Origin: Mucilaginibacter segetis | Lineage (GTDB): Bacteria; Bacteroidota; Bacteroidia; Sphingobacteriales; Sphingobacteriaceae | Direction: 5' to 3' | DNA length: 64,000 nt | NCBI RefSeq assembly: GCF_016522075.1 | Contig: NZ_JAEHFW010000003.1 | Coordinates: forward strand, 248,001-312,000 | Shown here: positions 25,513-34,236 of the stretch, piece by piece | Position numbering within the stretch: the stretch's first letter is position 1 | Layout of the letters: every line of letters starts with the position of its first letter | Translations under genes and position numbers: made by a program | The notes under the pieces: generated by a model | Told to the model about the DNA's origin: nothing | The model's database searches: none | What the model saw: only the letters and a program-made list of their open reading frames with translations

Positions 25513-27327
25513 GTGGATAATTTTATTGTTTCAGCACGCAAATATCGTCCGGCTACTTTTGATACCGTTGTTGGTCAGCAACATATTACCAACACATTAA
25601 AAAATGCCATTAAAAATAATCAGCTGGCGCAGGCATTTTTGTTCTGCGGGCCACGTGGCGTAGGTAAAACTACCTGTGCGCGCATACTGGCAAAAACCAT
25701 TAACTGTACCAATTTACAACCTAATGGCGAGGCTTGCGGAGAATGCGAATCATGCAAAGCGTTTCAAAACGGAAATTCATTTAACGTACATGAGCTTGAT
25801 GCGGCATCCAATAATTCAGTTGATGATATACGCAGTTTAATTGAGCAGGTGCGTATTCCTCCCCAATCGGCACGTTACAAGGTTTATATTATTGATGAGG
25901 TGCACATGCTGTCGCAGGCGGCGTTCAACGCGTTTTTAAAAACACTGGAAGAGCCACCTAATTATGCCATATTTATACTGGCCACTACCGAAAAACACAA
26001 AATACTGCCAACCATACTTTCGCGGTGCCAGATATTTGATTTTAACCGCATTAAGGTTGATGATATGGCCACCCATCTGGCCGGTATCGCTGATAAAGAA
26101 AATATAAGCTACGAGAACGATGGACTGCACATCATCGCCCAAAAAGCGGATGGCGGCTTGCGCGACGCGCTTTCCATGTTCGATCAGATCGTCAGTTTCT
26201 CGGGCGGCAACGTTACCTATCGCTCAGTAATTGATAACCTTAACGTTTTAGATTACGACTACTATTTCAGTATAACGGATAAGCTGTTAGCCGAGGATAC
26301 TGCGGGCACCCTGCTGCTGTTTGATGAGATACTGGCTAAAGGATTTGACGGTGCTCACTTTATAGCGGGCCTTTCCGATCATTTCCGTAACCTGCTGGTA
26401 GCCAAAGACGAAGCAACCGTAAAGCTGTTGGAAGTTAGCGAAACCATAAAGGCCCGGTATCTGGGGCAGTCTAAGGCATCGTCAACATCGTTCCTGCTAT
26501 CGGCTATGAATATTGCCAACCAGTGCGATATCAGCTACAAGCTGAGTAAAAATCAACGCTTACAGGTAGAACTGGCACTGCTCAAAATGTGTCATTTAAA
26601 GGCGGTGTTTAATTTAGTCGCTTTACCTGCCGCATCCGCCGCCGCTCCGCAAGGAGAGGTAAAAAAAAAACCTGATACCGCAGTAACAAGCCAACCAGCG
26701 GCGCAGCAAAAAGCTGAAGAGCCGCAGGTATCCATGGTGACTGAAGAACCTCTGGCATATAATAAGGCCCCGGGGCAGCAAGCCACCAAACCGGTCGTTG
26801 CCGAAGAGGTTGTGGAAACAACCAAGCCAAAGGTTTTTATCCCTAATGTACATACCAGTGCTACTTCGGTAAAAATACCGAGTTTAAAGGAACTGGGTAA
26901 GCAGGTGGAGGAAGCCGCAGCCGAAGAGGAAGACCCCTACCTTAAAGGCGAGGATAAAGAACCGTTTACCAACGACGAGTTTCTGCAATGCTGGAGTAAC
27001 TATGCCGCTAAAATAAAAGGTCAGGGCAAACCCATGAGTCTGTTTACCATTTTTACTGTGAACGCACCGGTAATGCTGCAGCCCGAGCATTACGAAATTG
27101 TACTGGCCAACCGCGTACAGGAAACCGCGTTTCGTGATGAGCGCCCTTATCTGCTCAATTACCTGAGAACCACTTTAAGGAATTTTAGTATTGAGGTGGA
27201 GGCCCGGGTTGATGAACAATCTATAGTAAAACGGCCATATACCGCTACGGAAAAGTTCCAGTACATGGCTAATAAAAATCCCAGTTTAATTGAACTGAAA
27301 AACCGCTTTAATCTTGATTTTGATTGA
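25513..27327 (+). CDS. dnaX: DNA polymerase III subunit gamma/tau
   Basis: A 604-residue clamp-loader ATPase, starting at GTG. Walker A GPRGVGKTT (46-54), a zinc-binding set with Cys65, Cys75, Cys78 and Cys81, Walker B IIDEVHML near 127-134, sensor SRCQ near 175 and the clamp-loader collar to about residue 370. A low-complexity linker follows, then the tau-specific C-terminal part (about 470-604). An A10 run at 26661-26670 in the linker looks like a recoding site giving a short gamma form; shifted frames reach a stop within about eight codons. A TAACTTCG box just before the GTG is a near match to the -7 consensus. Confidence 0.95.
   Translation: MDNFIVSARKYRPATFDTVVGQQHITNTLKNAIKNNQLAQAFLFCGPRGVGKTTCARILAKTINCTNLQPNGEACGECESCKAFQNGNSFNVHELDAASNNSVDDIRSLIEQVRIPPQSARYKVYIIDEVHMLSQAAFNAFLKTLEEPPNYAIFILATTEKHKILPTILSRCQIFDFNRIKVDDMATHLAGIADKENISYENDGLHIIAQKADGGLRDALSMFDQIVSFSGGNVTYRSVIDNLNVLDYDYYFSITDKLLAEDTAGTLLLFDEILAKGFDGAHFIAGLSDHFRNLLVAKDEATVKLLEVSETIKARYLGQSKASSTSFLLSAMNIANQCDISYKLSKNQRLQVELALLKMCHLKAVFNLVALPAASAAAPQGEVKKKPDTAVTSQPAAQQKAEEPQVSMVTEEPLAYNKAPGQQATKPVVAEEVVETTKPKVFIPNVHTSATSVKIPSLKELGKQVEEAAAEEEDPYLKGEDKEPFTNDEFLQCWSNYAAKIKGQGKPMSLFTIFTVNAPVMLQPEHYEIVLANRVQETAFRDERPYLLNYLRTTLRNFSIEVEARVDEQSIVKRPYTATEKFQYMANKNPSLIELKNRFNLDFD
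26651..26675 (+). promoter_or_regulatory. dnaX: Candidate dnaX frameshift/slippage site
   Basis: Shine-Dalgarno-like AAGGAGAGG directly followed by ten A at 26661-26670, in the frame GTA AAA AAA AAA CCT. With one extra A the frame becomes ...AAA ACC TGA, an immediate stop after 387 residues. With one A fewer it stops eight codons on. E. coli uses a -1 ribosomal frameshift and Thermus uses transcriptional slippage at an A run in dnaX. Here it is inferred. Confidence 0.6.
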
Positions 27328-27420
27328 TCAGGTTGTTTTATATTAATGCATTTAGCGGGGAAGGAATATTAATTCAGAGGTGTATTTCGTGAACTTTTAT
27401 TTCAAGTATTACGAACAAAA

Positions 27421-27446
27421 AAAGGACGGTTTAGACCGTCCTTTTT
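27421..27446. terminator. Bidirectional terminator
   Basis: Perfect hairpin AAAGGACGGT-TTAG-ACCGTCCTTT with T-runs on both strands, between convergent dnaX and the 27466 gene. Confidence 0.8.
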
Positions 27447-27465
27447 ATATGATATTGTTTCAATT

Positions 27466-27888
27466 TTACTTTTTGTCATTCTTGGGATAGCCCTCTTCAT
27501 CCAGATCGTCGCGGTCGTCTTCAGGGGTGTGGGCCAGCTTTTCATCTAAAGGTTTAACGCGCACATCTTTGCCATTGTCTATATGCATACCCAATTTGTC
27601 CACATCGGTTTCAATTGAGCGTTTGGAGTCATATTCGCCTTCCACATCATAGTGGTTTGCTTCGTCATAAGTGGAGTTGTAATCTTCCCCGTTTTTGGCT
27701 GCGGTATCGTAAGGGTCGGGATGGTCATAGTCTTCATCCTCTCCTTTTACGTCATATTCGTAACTATTCTCTTCCTCGTTATAATTCAGATCTTCGTTAT
27801 CAACTGTTTCGCCTAAACTGTCTTTCAGAGTCCTGTCCCTGTCGTCAGCGTCATTATTAAATTCAGGATTTTTTTTATCAGTTGCCAT
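27466..27888 (-). CDS. Acidic low-complexity hypothetical protein
   Basis: A 140-residue protein rich in D, E, N and Y with no hydrophobic segment. The middle consists of short DYxxP/DYN-type stretches (EDYDHPDPYD, EDYNSTYDE). It is probably disordered and cytosolic. Its function is unknown. Bacteroidota genomes have small acidic proteins of this kind that are hard to place. It converges with dnaX at a terminator. Confidence 0.6.
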   Translation of the reverse strand: MATDKKNPEFNNDADDRDRTLKDSLGETVDNEDLNYNEEENSYEYDVKGEDEDYDHPDPYDTAAKNGEDYNSTYDEANHYDVEGEYDSKRSIETDVDKLGMHIDNGKDVRVKPLDEKLAHTPEDDRDDLDEEGYPKNDKK

Positions 27889-27960
27889 AGGTTTTTAATT
27901 TTATACTTAAACTATATACTAAAATCCTGCCAAAATACCCTGCCGCCAAAATAAAATGGG

Positions 27961-28668
27961 TTAATAATGTATCTGTTTGCGATAGGAGATAACCCCGCCC
28001 AGGGCAAATTTAAAGCCGATAGAATATTGTAATAGTTTATCCTTATTTACACCCGCTGTAAAACCGTCCATATTATCGTTCAGGTCAAGGTTGTACTGTA
28101 CACCCAGATCAACTTTAAATGATGGCTGATTATATTTATTAAAGAATTTTAATTCGTAACCTACACGTGCAGGTATAAAAAGCTCGTTGCTTTTATCCTC
28201 ACCGCCGGTTGTATAGTCGTTAATAACATATGATGTGCGGTTGATAGATCGTATATCATTAATAAGATACCCGATACCTGCCGACAGATACAAGTTTTTT
28301 AACGCGTTAAAAAACCTGCTTTGCGAATAATCTATAAGTTCGCCGGCTTGTAATTGCCCTCTGAAAACTACTGCGGCATAATTATTTTTAAAGTACCTGC
28401 CCGATTTTGAATCAACACTGCCACCTTCTAACTGTCCGGCCTGTGCCTCAACAATATAGTTAATAAAGGGAGTTTGGTTATAGGTAAAGTTTACAAAACC
28501 CGACGGGGTTGTTTTAACCGATTCTGCATCGCCATATACTTTATTAGCATTTACACCCAGGGCAAAACCATACTGCGCATAGTCGTATCCTATTTGTGCT
28601 TTGGTAACTAATGTAGTTGAGGCTAATAACAATGTAAATAATATTGTTTTAAAGAGCAGCTTTATCAT
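27961..28668 (-). CDS. Outer-membrane beta-barrel-like secreted protein
   Basis: 235 residues with a signal peptide (hydrophobic 5-22, cut near KAQ). The mature protein has alternating aromatic strands typical of a small outer-membrane barrel (QYGFALGVNANKVYG, YELKFFNKYNQPSFKVDLGVQYN) and a C-terminal strand ending near KQIHY. No specific family is recognised. It lies upstream, in the minus direction, of a divergent promoter region for icd. Confidence 0.7.
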   Translation of the reverse strand: MIKLLFKTILFTLLLASTTLVTKAQIGYDYAQYGFALGVNANKVYGDAESVKTTPSGFVNFTYNQTPFINYIVEAQAGQLEGGSVDSKSGRYFKNNYAAVVFRGQLQAGELIDYSQSRFFNALKNLYLSAGIGYLINDIRSINRTSYVINDYTTGGEDKSNELFIPARVGYELKFFNKYNQPSFKVDLGVQYNLDLNDNMDGFTAGVNKDKLLQYSIGFKFALGGVISYRKQIHY

Positions 28669-28905
28669 AATATAATAGCAATGCTACAGGTATAATAGCA
28701 GATGATTAATTTTATAAAAATAGCACCAAAGTTTTAAAAACCAACACTAACCATGTTAATTTAAGTGCTTTTTTCTGATTTTTTAATTAGGACGTTCTCA
28801 AATTTAGTACAATAAGGCAATATTTTTTAATAATATTTAATAATGATGTGCGGCTTTTTTTAATTTAATATGACGGCTATAAAATTTTTCAAGTAAAATT
28901 TTATG

Positions 28906-28913
28906 TAAGTTTG
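28906..28913 (+). promoter_or_regulatory. -7 promoter box for icd
   Basis: TAAGTTTG, perfect consensus, 33 bases before the icd start codon. Confidence 0.65.
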
Positions 28914-28945
28914 AAGCCGTTAAAATCTAAAAACTATAACAAGGT

Positions 28946-30175
28946 ATGTCAAAAATTAAAGTAGAAAACCCCGTAGTTGAACTGGATGGTGATGAAATGA
29001 CCCGGATTATCTGGAAATTTATAAAGGATAAACTGATCATTCCATACCTTGATCTGGATATAAAATATTATGATCTGGGTATCGAATATCGCGATGAAAC
29101 AGATGACCAGGTAACTATTGATGCCGCAAACGCTATAAAAAAATATGGTGTGGGTATTAAATGCGCAACCATTACCCCAGATGAGCAACGTGTAGAGGAG
29201 TTTAAACTGAAACAAATGTGGAGGTCTCCTAACGGAACCATCCGTAATATATTGGATGGCACGGTTTTCCGCGAGCCTATTGTTATGGCAAACGTGCCGC
29301 GTTTGGTACCTAACTGGACAGCGCCTATCTGCATTGGCCGCCATGCTTTTGGCGATCAGTATCGCGCTACCGACTTTTTAACCAAAGGGAAAGGTAAATT
29401 AACCATTACATTTACTCCCGAAGATGGCGGCGAAGAGCAATCATTCGAGGTGTATAATTTTAAAGGTGATGGCGTAGCGTTGGCCATGTACAACACTGAT
29501 GAATCTATAAAGGGTTTCGCGCGTGCGTGCTTTAACCAGGCCCTCATGAAAAAGTGGCCTTTATATCTGTCAACCAAAAACACCATTCTTAAAAAATACG
29601 ATGGCCGTTTTAAAGATATCTTTCAGGAGATATATGATAATGAATTTAAGCTTGATTTTGAAGCCAACCAGTTAACCTACGAACATCGCCTTATTGATGA
29701 TATGGTGGCATCAGCGCTTAAATGGCATGGTAACTTTGTATGGGCCTGTAAAAACTACGACGGCGACGTACAAAGCGATACCGTTGCACAGGGCTTTGGC
29801 TCGTTAGGGTTAATGACCTCAACACTGGTTACCCCCGATGGTACCGTTATGGAAGCCGAAGCTGCGCATGGCACGGTAACCCGTCATTATCGTGAGCATC
29901 AGGCGGGTCGCCCAACTTCAACTAACCCCATTGCCTCCATATTCGCGTGGACACGTGGTTTAGAGTTCCGCGGTATGCTGGATAACAACCAGGAGCTGAT
30001 CAATTTTTGCAAAACGTTAGAGCAGGTATGTATTGAAACGGTGGAAAGCGGTAAAATGACCAAGGACCTTGCCCTTACCATTAAACACAAAGTAGAGCAC
30101 GGTACCGATTACTTATACACCGAAGAATTTTTGGCCGCTATTGACGAAAATCTGAAAGCTAAACTGGGTAAATAA
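28946..30175 (+). CDS. icd: NADP-dependent isocitrate dehydrogenase (eukaryotic-type)
   Basis: A 409-residue homolog of the IDH1/IDH2 subfamily, starting [23 protein letters not shown]. Substrate residues are in the [13 protein letters not shown] and [13 protein letters not shown] stretches, the metal site is near [11 protein letters not shown] and the NADP region is [15 protein letters not shown]. It oxidises isocitrate to 2-oxoglutarate in the TCA cycle. The length and motifs match the family fully. It is monocistronic, flanked by a promoter box and a strong terminator. Confidence 0.97.
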   Translation: MSKIKVENPVVELDGDEMTRIIWKFIKDKLIIPYLDLDIKYYDLGIEYRDETDDQVTIDAANAIKKYGVGIKCATITPDEQRVEEFKLKQMWRSPNGTIRNILDGTVFREPIVMANVPRLVPNWTAPICIGRHAFGDQYRATDFLTKGKGKLTITFTPEDGGEEQSFEVYNFKGDGVALAMYNTDESIKGFARACFNQALMKKWPLYLSTKNTILKKYDGRFKDIFQEIYDNEFKLDFEANQLTYEHRLIDDMVASALKWHGNFVWACKNYDGDVQSDTVAQGFGSLGLMTSTLVTPDGTVMEAEAAHGTVTRHYREHQAGRPTSTNPIASIFAWTRGLEFRGMLDNNQELINFCKTLEQVCIETVESGKMTKDLALTIKHKVEHGTDYLYTEEFLAAIDENLKAKLGK

Positions 30176-30198
30176 TTTTAATTCGTTAATTATAATTG

Positions 30199-30229
30199 AA
30201 GTCCGCACAATTTATGTGCGGACTTTTTT
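30199..30229 (+). terminator. Intrinsic terminator of icd
   Basis: Perfect 11-base-pair stem AAGTCCGCACA / TGTGCGGACTT followed by T's, 24 bases past the stop. Confidence 0.85.
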
Positions 30230-30280
30230 GTTATTGGGACTTTTAGTAACCTTGCTTTAACAGACGGCGTCATACCCGCC

Positions 30281-30976
30281 ATGAAAATTAAACTTAGCTG
30301 GCAATATTTCCTTGCATTTATGGCCTTTGTTTTTGTAGCCGGGCAACTGCACGAGTTGGCGCATCTTATAGCTGCCTATGTGGTTTGTGGTCATCCCGGA
30401 ACACAAGTGGATTTTAACTTATGGACTCTTTGCGACGGTTGCAACTTGCAGCCTGACTCCTGGTTACCAACAGTTTTTGGGCCTGTTTTTAGCTATCTGC
30501 TCATTTGGGCAGGTTATTTTATGCTCTGCTCATCAAACAAAGAACGCTGGCCGGTGGCTTTCGTACTTATTATGGGCAACCTGGCATTTGCTCGCCTGTT
30601 TACGGCATCAATGGGTAAGGGTGATGAAACTACGGTGCTAAAAGTGCTATTTACAGAGCAACCCCTGTGGTTAATTAAATTATCGGGGTTTGTGTTAGTA
30701 TCTGCCCTTACTTTTCCGCCGTTATACATGGTATATAAAAGGATAGCTAATAAGCGCGGATTTTTAATAACAATAGTATTTTGTATAGCGCCGCTGCTTA
30801 TAATGATGCCTTATGAATTCATGCTGCTGGGCAGCGTACTTAAATCAGGGGTTTTAAATCAGCGCTGGTTATTAGGAGTACCCGCTTTAGTTTACCTGCA
30901 TACGGGCTTAATGGCGGTAATTGTTATACTTTTTGCAAAAACCTTGTTTCAGGCTTCTGCAAAATCCATAACTTAG
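30281..30976 (+). CDS. Hypothetical membrane protein with HELAH motif (M50-like)
   Basis: 231 residues with about six transmembrane helices. The first helix carries HELAH at 24-28, an HExxH zinc motif in the position it has in site-2-protease-like M50 peptidases. A following FGPVFSYLL resembles their second helix, but the third-ligand DG motif is not obvious. It is either an atypical membrane metalloprotease or an inactive relative. It is 18 bases upstream of manA, in the same operon. Confidence 0.65.
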   Translation: MKIKLSWQYFLAFMAFVFVAGQLHELAHLIAAYVVCGHPGTQVDFNLWTLCDGCNLQPDSWLPTVFGPVFSYLLIWAGYFMLCSSNKERWPVAFVLIMGNLAFARLFTASMGKGDETTVLKVLFTEQPLWLIKLSGFVLVSALTFPPLYMVYKRIANKRGFLITIVFCIAPLLIMMPYEFMLLGSVLKSGVLNQRWLLGVPALVYLHTGLMAVIVILFAKTLFQASAKSIT

Positions 30977-30994
30977 CCAAAAAAACATTTTTCC

Positions 30995-31978
30995 ATGTCT
31001 GCAGCATTATATCCGTTAAAGTTCAAAACCATTTATAAAGATAAAATTTGGGGTGGCCACAAAATTGAGACCTACCTGCATAAAGATATCGGCGGCCTGC
31101 CTAATTGCGGCGAAACCTGGGAAATATCAGGCGTAAAGTCGGATGTTTCTGTAGTAGATGGCGGCGAATTGGATGGACAATCCTTAGCGGTATTGCTGGA
31201 GCAGTATAAAGAGGAACTGGTGGGCAAAAAGGTTTATGACCACTTCGGGAATATATTCCCTCTGTTAGTTAAGTTTATTGATGCCAATGATGATCTATCG
31301 GTACAGGTGCATCCAAATGATGAGCTGGCAAAAAAGCGCCATAACTCATTCGGTAAAACCGAAATGTGGTATGTGATAGAAGCAGACCCGGGTTCGAGCC
31401 TGATAGCGGGCTTTAACCGTGAAATGACCGAAAAGGAATATGTTGACGCTTTAAACAGCGGCCATATTATGGATATACTTAACCGCGAGGATGTTGCAGC
31501 GGGCGATGTTTTCTTTTTACCGGCAGGCCGGGTACACACTATTGGTAAAGGCTTATTAATAGCCGAGATACAGCAAACATCTGATATTACCTATCGTATT
31601 TATGATTTTGACCGTGTGGATGATAAGGGCAATAAACGCGAATTGCATACCCGGGAAGCATTGGCAGCCATAGATTATAAGCATTACCCGGAATATAAAA
31701 CCCAATACGAGCCCGAAAAGAATGAAACTGTTAAGCTGGTAAAATGCCCGTATTTTACTACCAATGTAATGGATTTTACCCATAACACTACTAAAGATTA
31801 CTCCGGTTTAGATTCTTTTGTGATACAGGTATGTGTGGCTGGCGAATATACGATTGAACATAATGGCAATGCCTATAAGGTAAAGATGGGCGAGTGTATT
31901 TTGCTGCCAAAAACAATTGATAAGGTGGAACTGAAAACCACTTCAGGGTTTAAGATCCTCGAAAGCTTTATAGAATAA
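30995..31978 (+). CDS. manA: Mannose-6-phosphate isomerase
   Basis: A 327-residue cupin-type phosphomannose isomerase interconverting fructose-6-P and mannose-6-P. The zinc site is complete: Gln104 and His106 (VQVHPND), Glu123 (KTEMWYV) and His181 (GRVHTIG). A C-terminal cupin half is present to residue 327. It supplies mannose units for GDP-mannose and extracellular glycans, relevant to the exopolysaccharide locus at 50-64 kb although not linked to it. It follows the M50-like gene in one operon. Confidence 0.93.
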   Translation: MSAALYPLKFKTIYKDKIWGGHKIETYLHKDIGGLPNCGETWEISGVKSDVSVVDGGELDGQSLAVLLEQYKEELVGKKVYDHFGNIFPLLVKFIDANDDLSVQVHPNDELAKKRHNSFGKTEMWYVIEADPGSSLIAGFNREMTEKEYVDALNSGHIMDILNREDVAAGDVFFLPAGRVHTIGKGLLIAEIQQTSDITYRIYDFDRVDDKGNKRELHTREALAAIDYKHYPEYKTQYEPEKNETVKLVKCPYFTTNVMDFTHNTTKDYSGLDSFVIQVCVAGEYTIEHNGNAYKVKMGECILLPKTIDKVELKTTSGFKILESFIE

Positions 31979-31994
31979 TTCAGGATAAACATCA

Positions 31995-32426
31995 TCAGGC
32001 CGATTGTGCCTGTTTAGTATGCTGAAGTAATTTAAATATTTCTGTAAGGTAATTTTCATCAAGGGGTTTCAGCAAATAATCCGTTATGTGCGGATTATTT
32101 TTTGCTCTTTCAATATCAACCGCATCAGCAGAAGAACTTATAACATATAGTGCGATTTTTTTGCCCGTTTGGGATTTTATTTCCTCAAAATTTTGGATAA
32201 ACTCCCATCCATCCATAACCGGCATATTAATATCACAAAGTATGATATCAGGCAAATTGTTAACATAATCAGGATTCGTTAAATAGTCAATAGCATCTTT
32301 TCCGTTACCGAAATCTATCGTTTTCGTATAAAATCCCTTAATTTCTAATAGTTTTTTTAAGCCGTAAGTAAAAATGTGGTCGTCATCAATTACACAAACA
32401 ATTACAGGAACTTTGGCTACGCTCAT
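31995..32426 (-). CDS. Single-domain response regulator
   Basis: A 143-residue receiver. Acidic pocket DDD near 14-16, phospho-acceptor Asp65 in IILCDINMPVMDG, and switch Lys in DYLLKPLDE. There is no output domain. It is transcribed 14 bases after the PAS-kinase at 32441 and is its likely partner. The C-terminal tail (HTKQAQSA) is a normal short extension. Confidence 0.9.
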   Translation of the reverse strand: MSVAKVPVIVCVIDDDHIFTYGLKKLLEIKGFYTKTIDFGNGKDAIDYLTNPDYVNNLPDIILCDINMPVMDGWEFIQNFEEIKSQTGKKIALYVISSSADAVDIERAKNNPHITDYLLKPLDENYLTEIFKLLQHTKQAQSA

Positions 32427-32440
32427 TTTTTAAGGTTAAT

Positions 32441-33922
32441 CTACACTAACCTTATTGTAAATTTTGTGCCAACATTTACGGTGCTGTCTACATGTATCGA
32501 TCCGCCGAGGGCTTCTACCTGGTTTCGGGTCATAAATAAACCAATGCCTTTGGCATCCTGGTTTTGATGGAATGTTTTATATAGGCCAAAAAGCTGGTCG
32601 CCGTATTTTTCCAGGTCTATCCCTATGCCGTTATCTTCAAACAAAAGGTAAATGTGCTCGTCAATTTTTTGGGTATGGCAGTTAATAACAGGGGGCCTCT
32701 CCGCGTGTTTGTATTTTAAGGCATTGGTAATAAAATTCTGGAATATGCTCTCCAGATATGCCGGTATGTAATCTATTTGCGGGCAGTTGCTAAAATCATT
32801 ATGTATGGTAGCTCCGGTTGTTTTTATATCAGCTTTAAGCGCCGATAATACATTATTAAAAATAGCTTCGAAGTTTACTGTTTTGCGGCCCTTGCTTATT
32901 TCTGACTGTATCTTAACAATTTCTTCTAAATGACCCATAGTAGCCATAAAGCTTTCGCTTATTGTTTTTATATGTGCAAAAATCTCTGCCTGATCATCTT
33001 CTTCATTTGTTTCTTCGAACAGGTTAACCATGAATTTAAGGTTGCCCGCGTGCGAGCGTAGGTTGTGCGATACAATGTACGCGAAGTTTTGCAACCGCTT
33101 GTTCTGGTCATCTAACAGATTGATAGACGACTGCATGCTGAGGCCGCGTTTTTTAATGACGTCAATATCCTGAAAAACTCCCCTCACTGCAATACAGTGG
33201 CCATAATCATTAATAACAGGTACACCCTTTGTTCGCACCCAAATCACATTATTGCGGGCGGTTCTTAACAGCACTTCCTGGTCAAAAGGTTTGCAATATT
33301 TAACAGCATCATTAATAGCCTGTGTTATTAATGGGCGATACTTAGGCTCAAAAAAACTTATAACTTCATCTACACTAAGCTCAACCGGGGTTTGCAGTTC
33401 ATAAATATTATAAATTTCGCGGGTTAGCTTAAGCTTCGTGGTAGCGGCATCTATCTCCCAGGAACCTATTTTAGCAATACGTCCCATTTCTGAACACTCA
33501 AAATATTTTTGATCCAGCCTAAACTCTGCTAACTTATATCTATTGATGTTTTTGAGTATACCGTATATAACAGGTTCATTGTCGACAGTATACAGGTAGC
33601 TTGTGCTCTCAAACCATTGATATCCGTTTTCACGGGTTAACAGCCTTATGTGAGCGGGTGGTACATTGGTTTGGCCGGGGCGGTTTATGGCTTTTAAAAA
33701 AACTTCCTTATCATGATAGTAAAGTAAATTCTCAAAAAAGGATTTATAAGAGCAAGCTATCTCATCGGGGTGATAACCCAGCATGTGATAAAACCCGGCA
33801 GACCATTTTGCGTTGCCTGTAACGGTATTATACTCCCATATACCGGCATTCATATTATTAAAAATATGTGCAATATGAGTTATACTTAGGCCCGGAAACT
33901 TATTATCCTCAGAAAAACTCAT
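32441..33922 (-). CDS. PAS-domain sensor histidine kinase
   Basis: A 493-residue soluble kinase. Two PAS domains (about 15-130 and 143-255) precede a variant HisKA: AYIVSHNLRSHAGN with His286, the HNLR-type H-box. A HATPase_c domain has FQNFITNALKYK and DNGIGID. The ligand of the PAS domains is not visible, and no membrane segment was found. It forms a two-gene unit with the downstream receiver. A TATTTTTG box at 33980-33987 on the same strand is a candidate promoter. Confidence 0.9.
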   Translation of the reverse strand: MSFSEDNKFPGLSITHIAHIFNNMNAGIWEYNTVTGNAKWSAGFYHMLGYHPDEIACSYKSFFENLLYYHDKEVFLKAINRPGQTNVPPAHIRLLTRENGYQWFESTSYLYTVDNEPVIYGILKNINRYKLAEFRLDQKYFECSEMGRIAKIGSWEIDAATTKLKLTREIYNIYELQTPVELSVDEVISFFEPKYRPLITQAINDAVKYCKPFDQEVLLRTARNNVIWVRTKGVPVINDYGHCIAVRGVFQDIDVIKKRGLSMQSSINLLDDQNKRLQNFAYIVSHNLRSHAGNLKFMVNLFEETNEEDDQAEIFAHIKTISESFMATMGHLEEIVKIQSEISKGRKTVNFEAIFNNVLSALKADIKTTGATIHNDFSNCPQIDYIPAYLESIFQNFITNALKYKHAERPPVINCHTQKIDEHIYLLFEDNGIGIDLEKYGDQLFGLYKTFHQNQDAKGIGLFMTRNQVEALGGSIHVDSTVNVGTKFTIRLV

Positions 33923-34236
33923 TTTTAATGCCTGTCCACTATTTATTTATTATTTGAGGCTTTAATGCTAATAGTGCGCCAAAAATACATTTGCTTAAAA
34001 AATATAGCTAAATAGATGTTATAGTTTATAAATTAAAACTTCTATCAATCCGGCGCGAATATAACATGAATTTTAAATTATTAAGCAATTAATTTTGTTT
34101 AAATGTTTAATTAACAGGTTTTTAGGTTTAACATGAAATTGCTGTATAAATATATATGTATAGGAGGATAAATATTATTTATAATATTTGGATCATATTA
34201 TATAATTTAAGGAAAGTAATAAAGAAGGGGAGGCGC
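33923..34236. other. AT-rich gap between two kinase genes
   Basis: A 314-base region upstream of the kinase at 32441 and downstream of the kinase at 34237, both on the minus strand. It contains a TATTTTTG box at 33980-33987. No ORF or RNA was recognised. Confidence 0.5.
33980..33987 (-). promoter_or_regulatory. Putative -7 box (TATTTTTG) for the PAS-kinase operon
   Basis: A TAnnTTTG match on the minus strand, 58 bases before the ATG at 33922. Confidence 0.4.
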
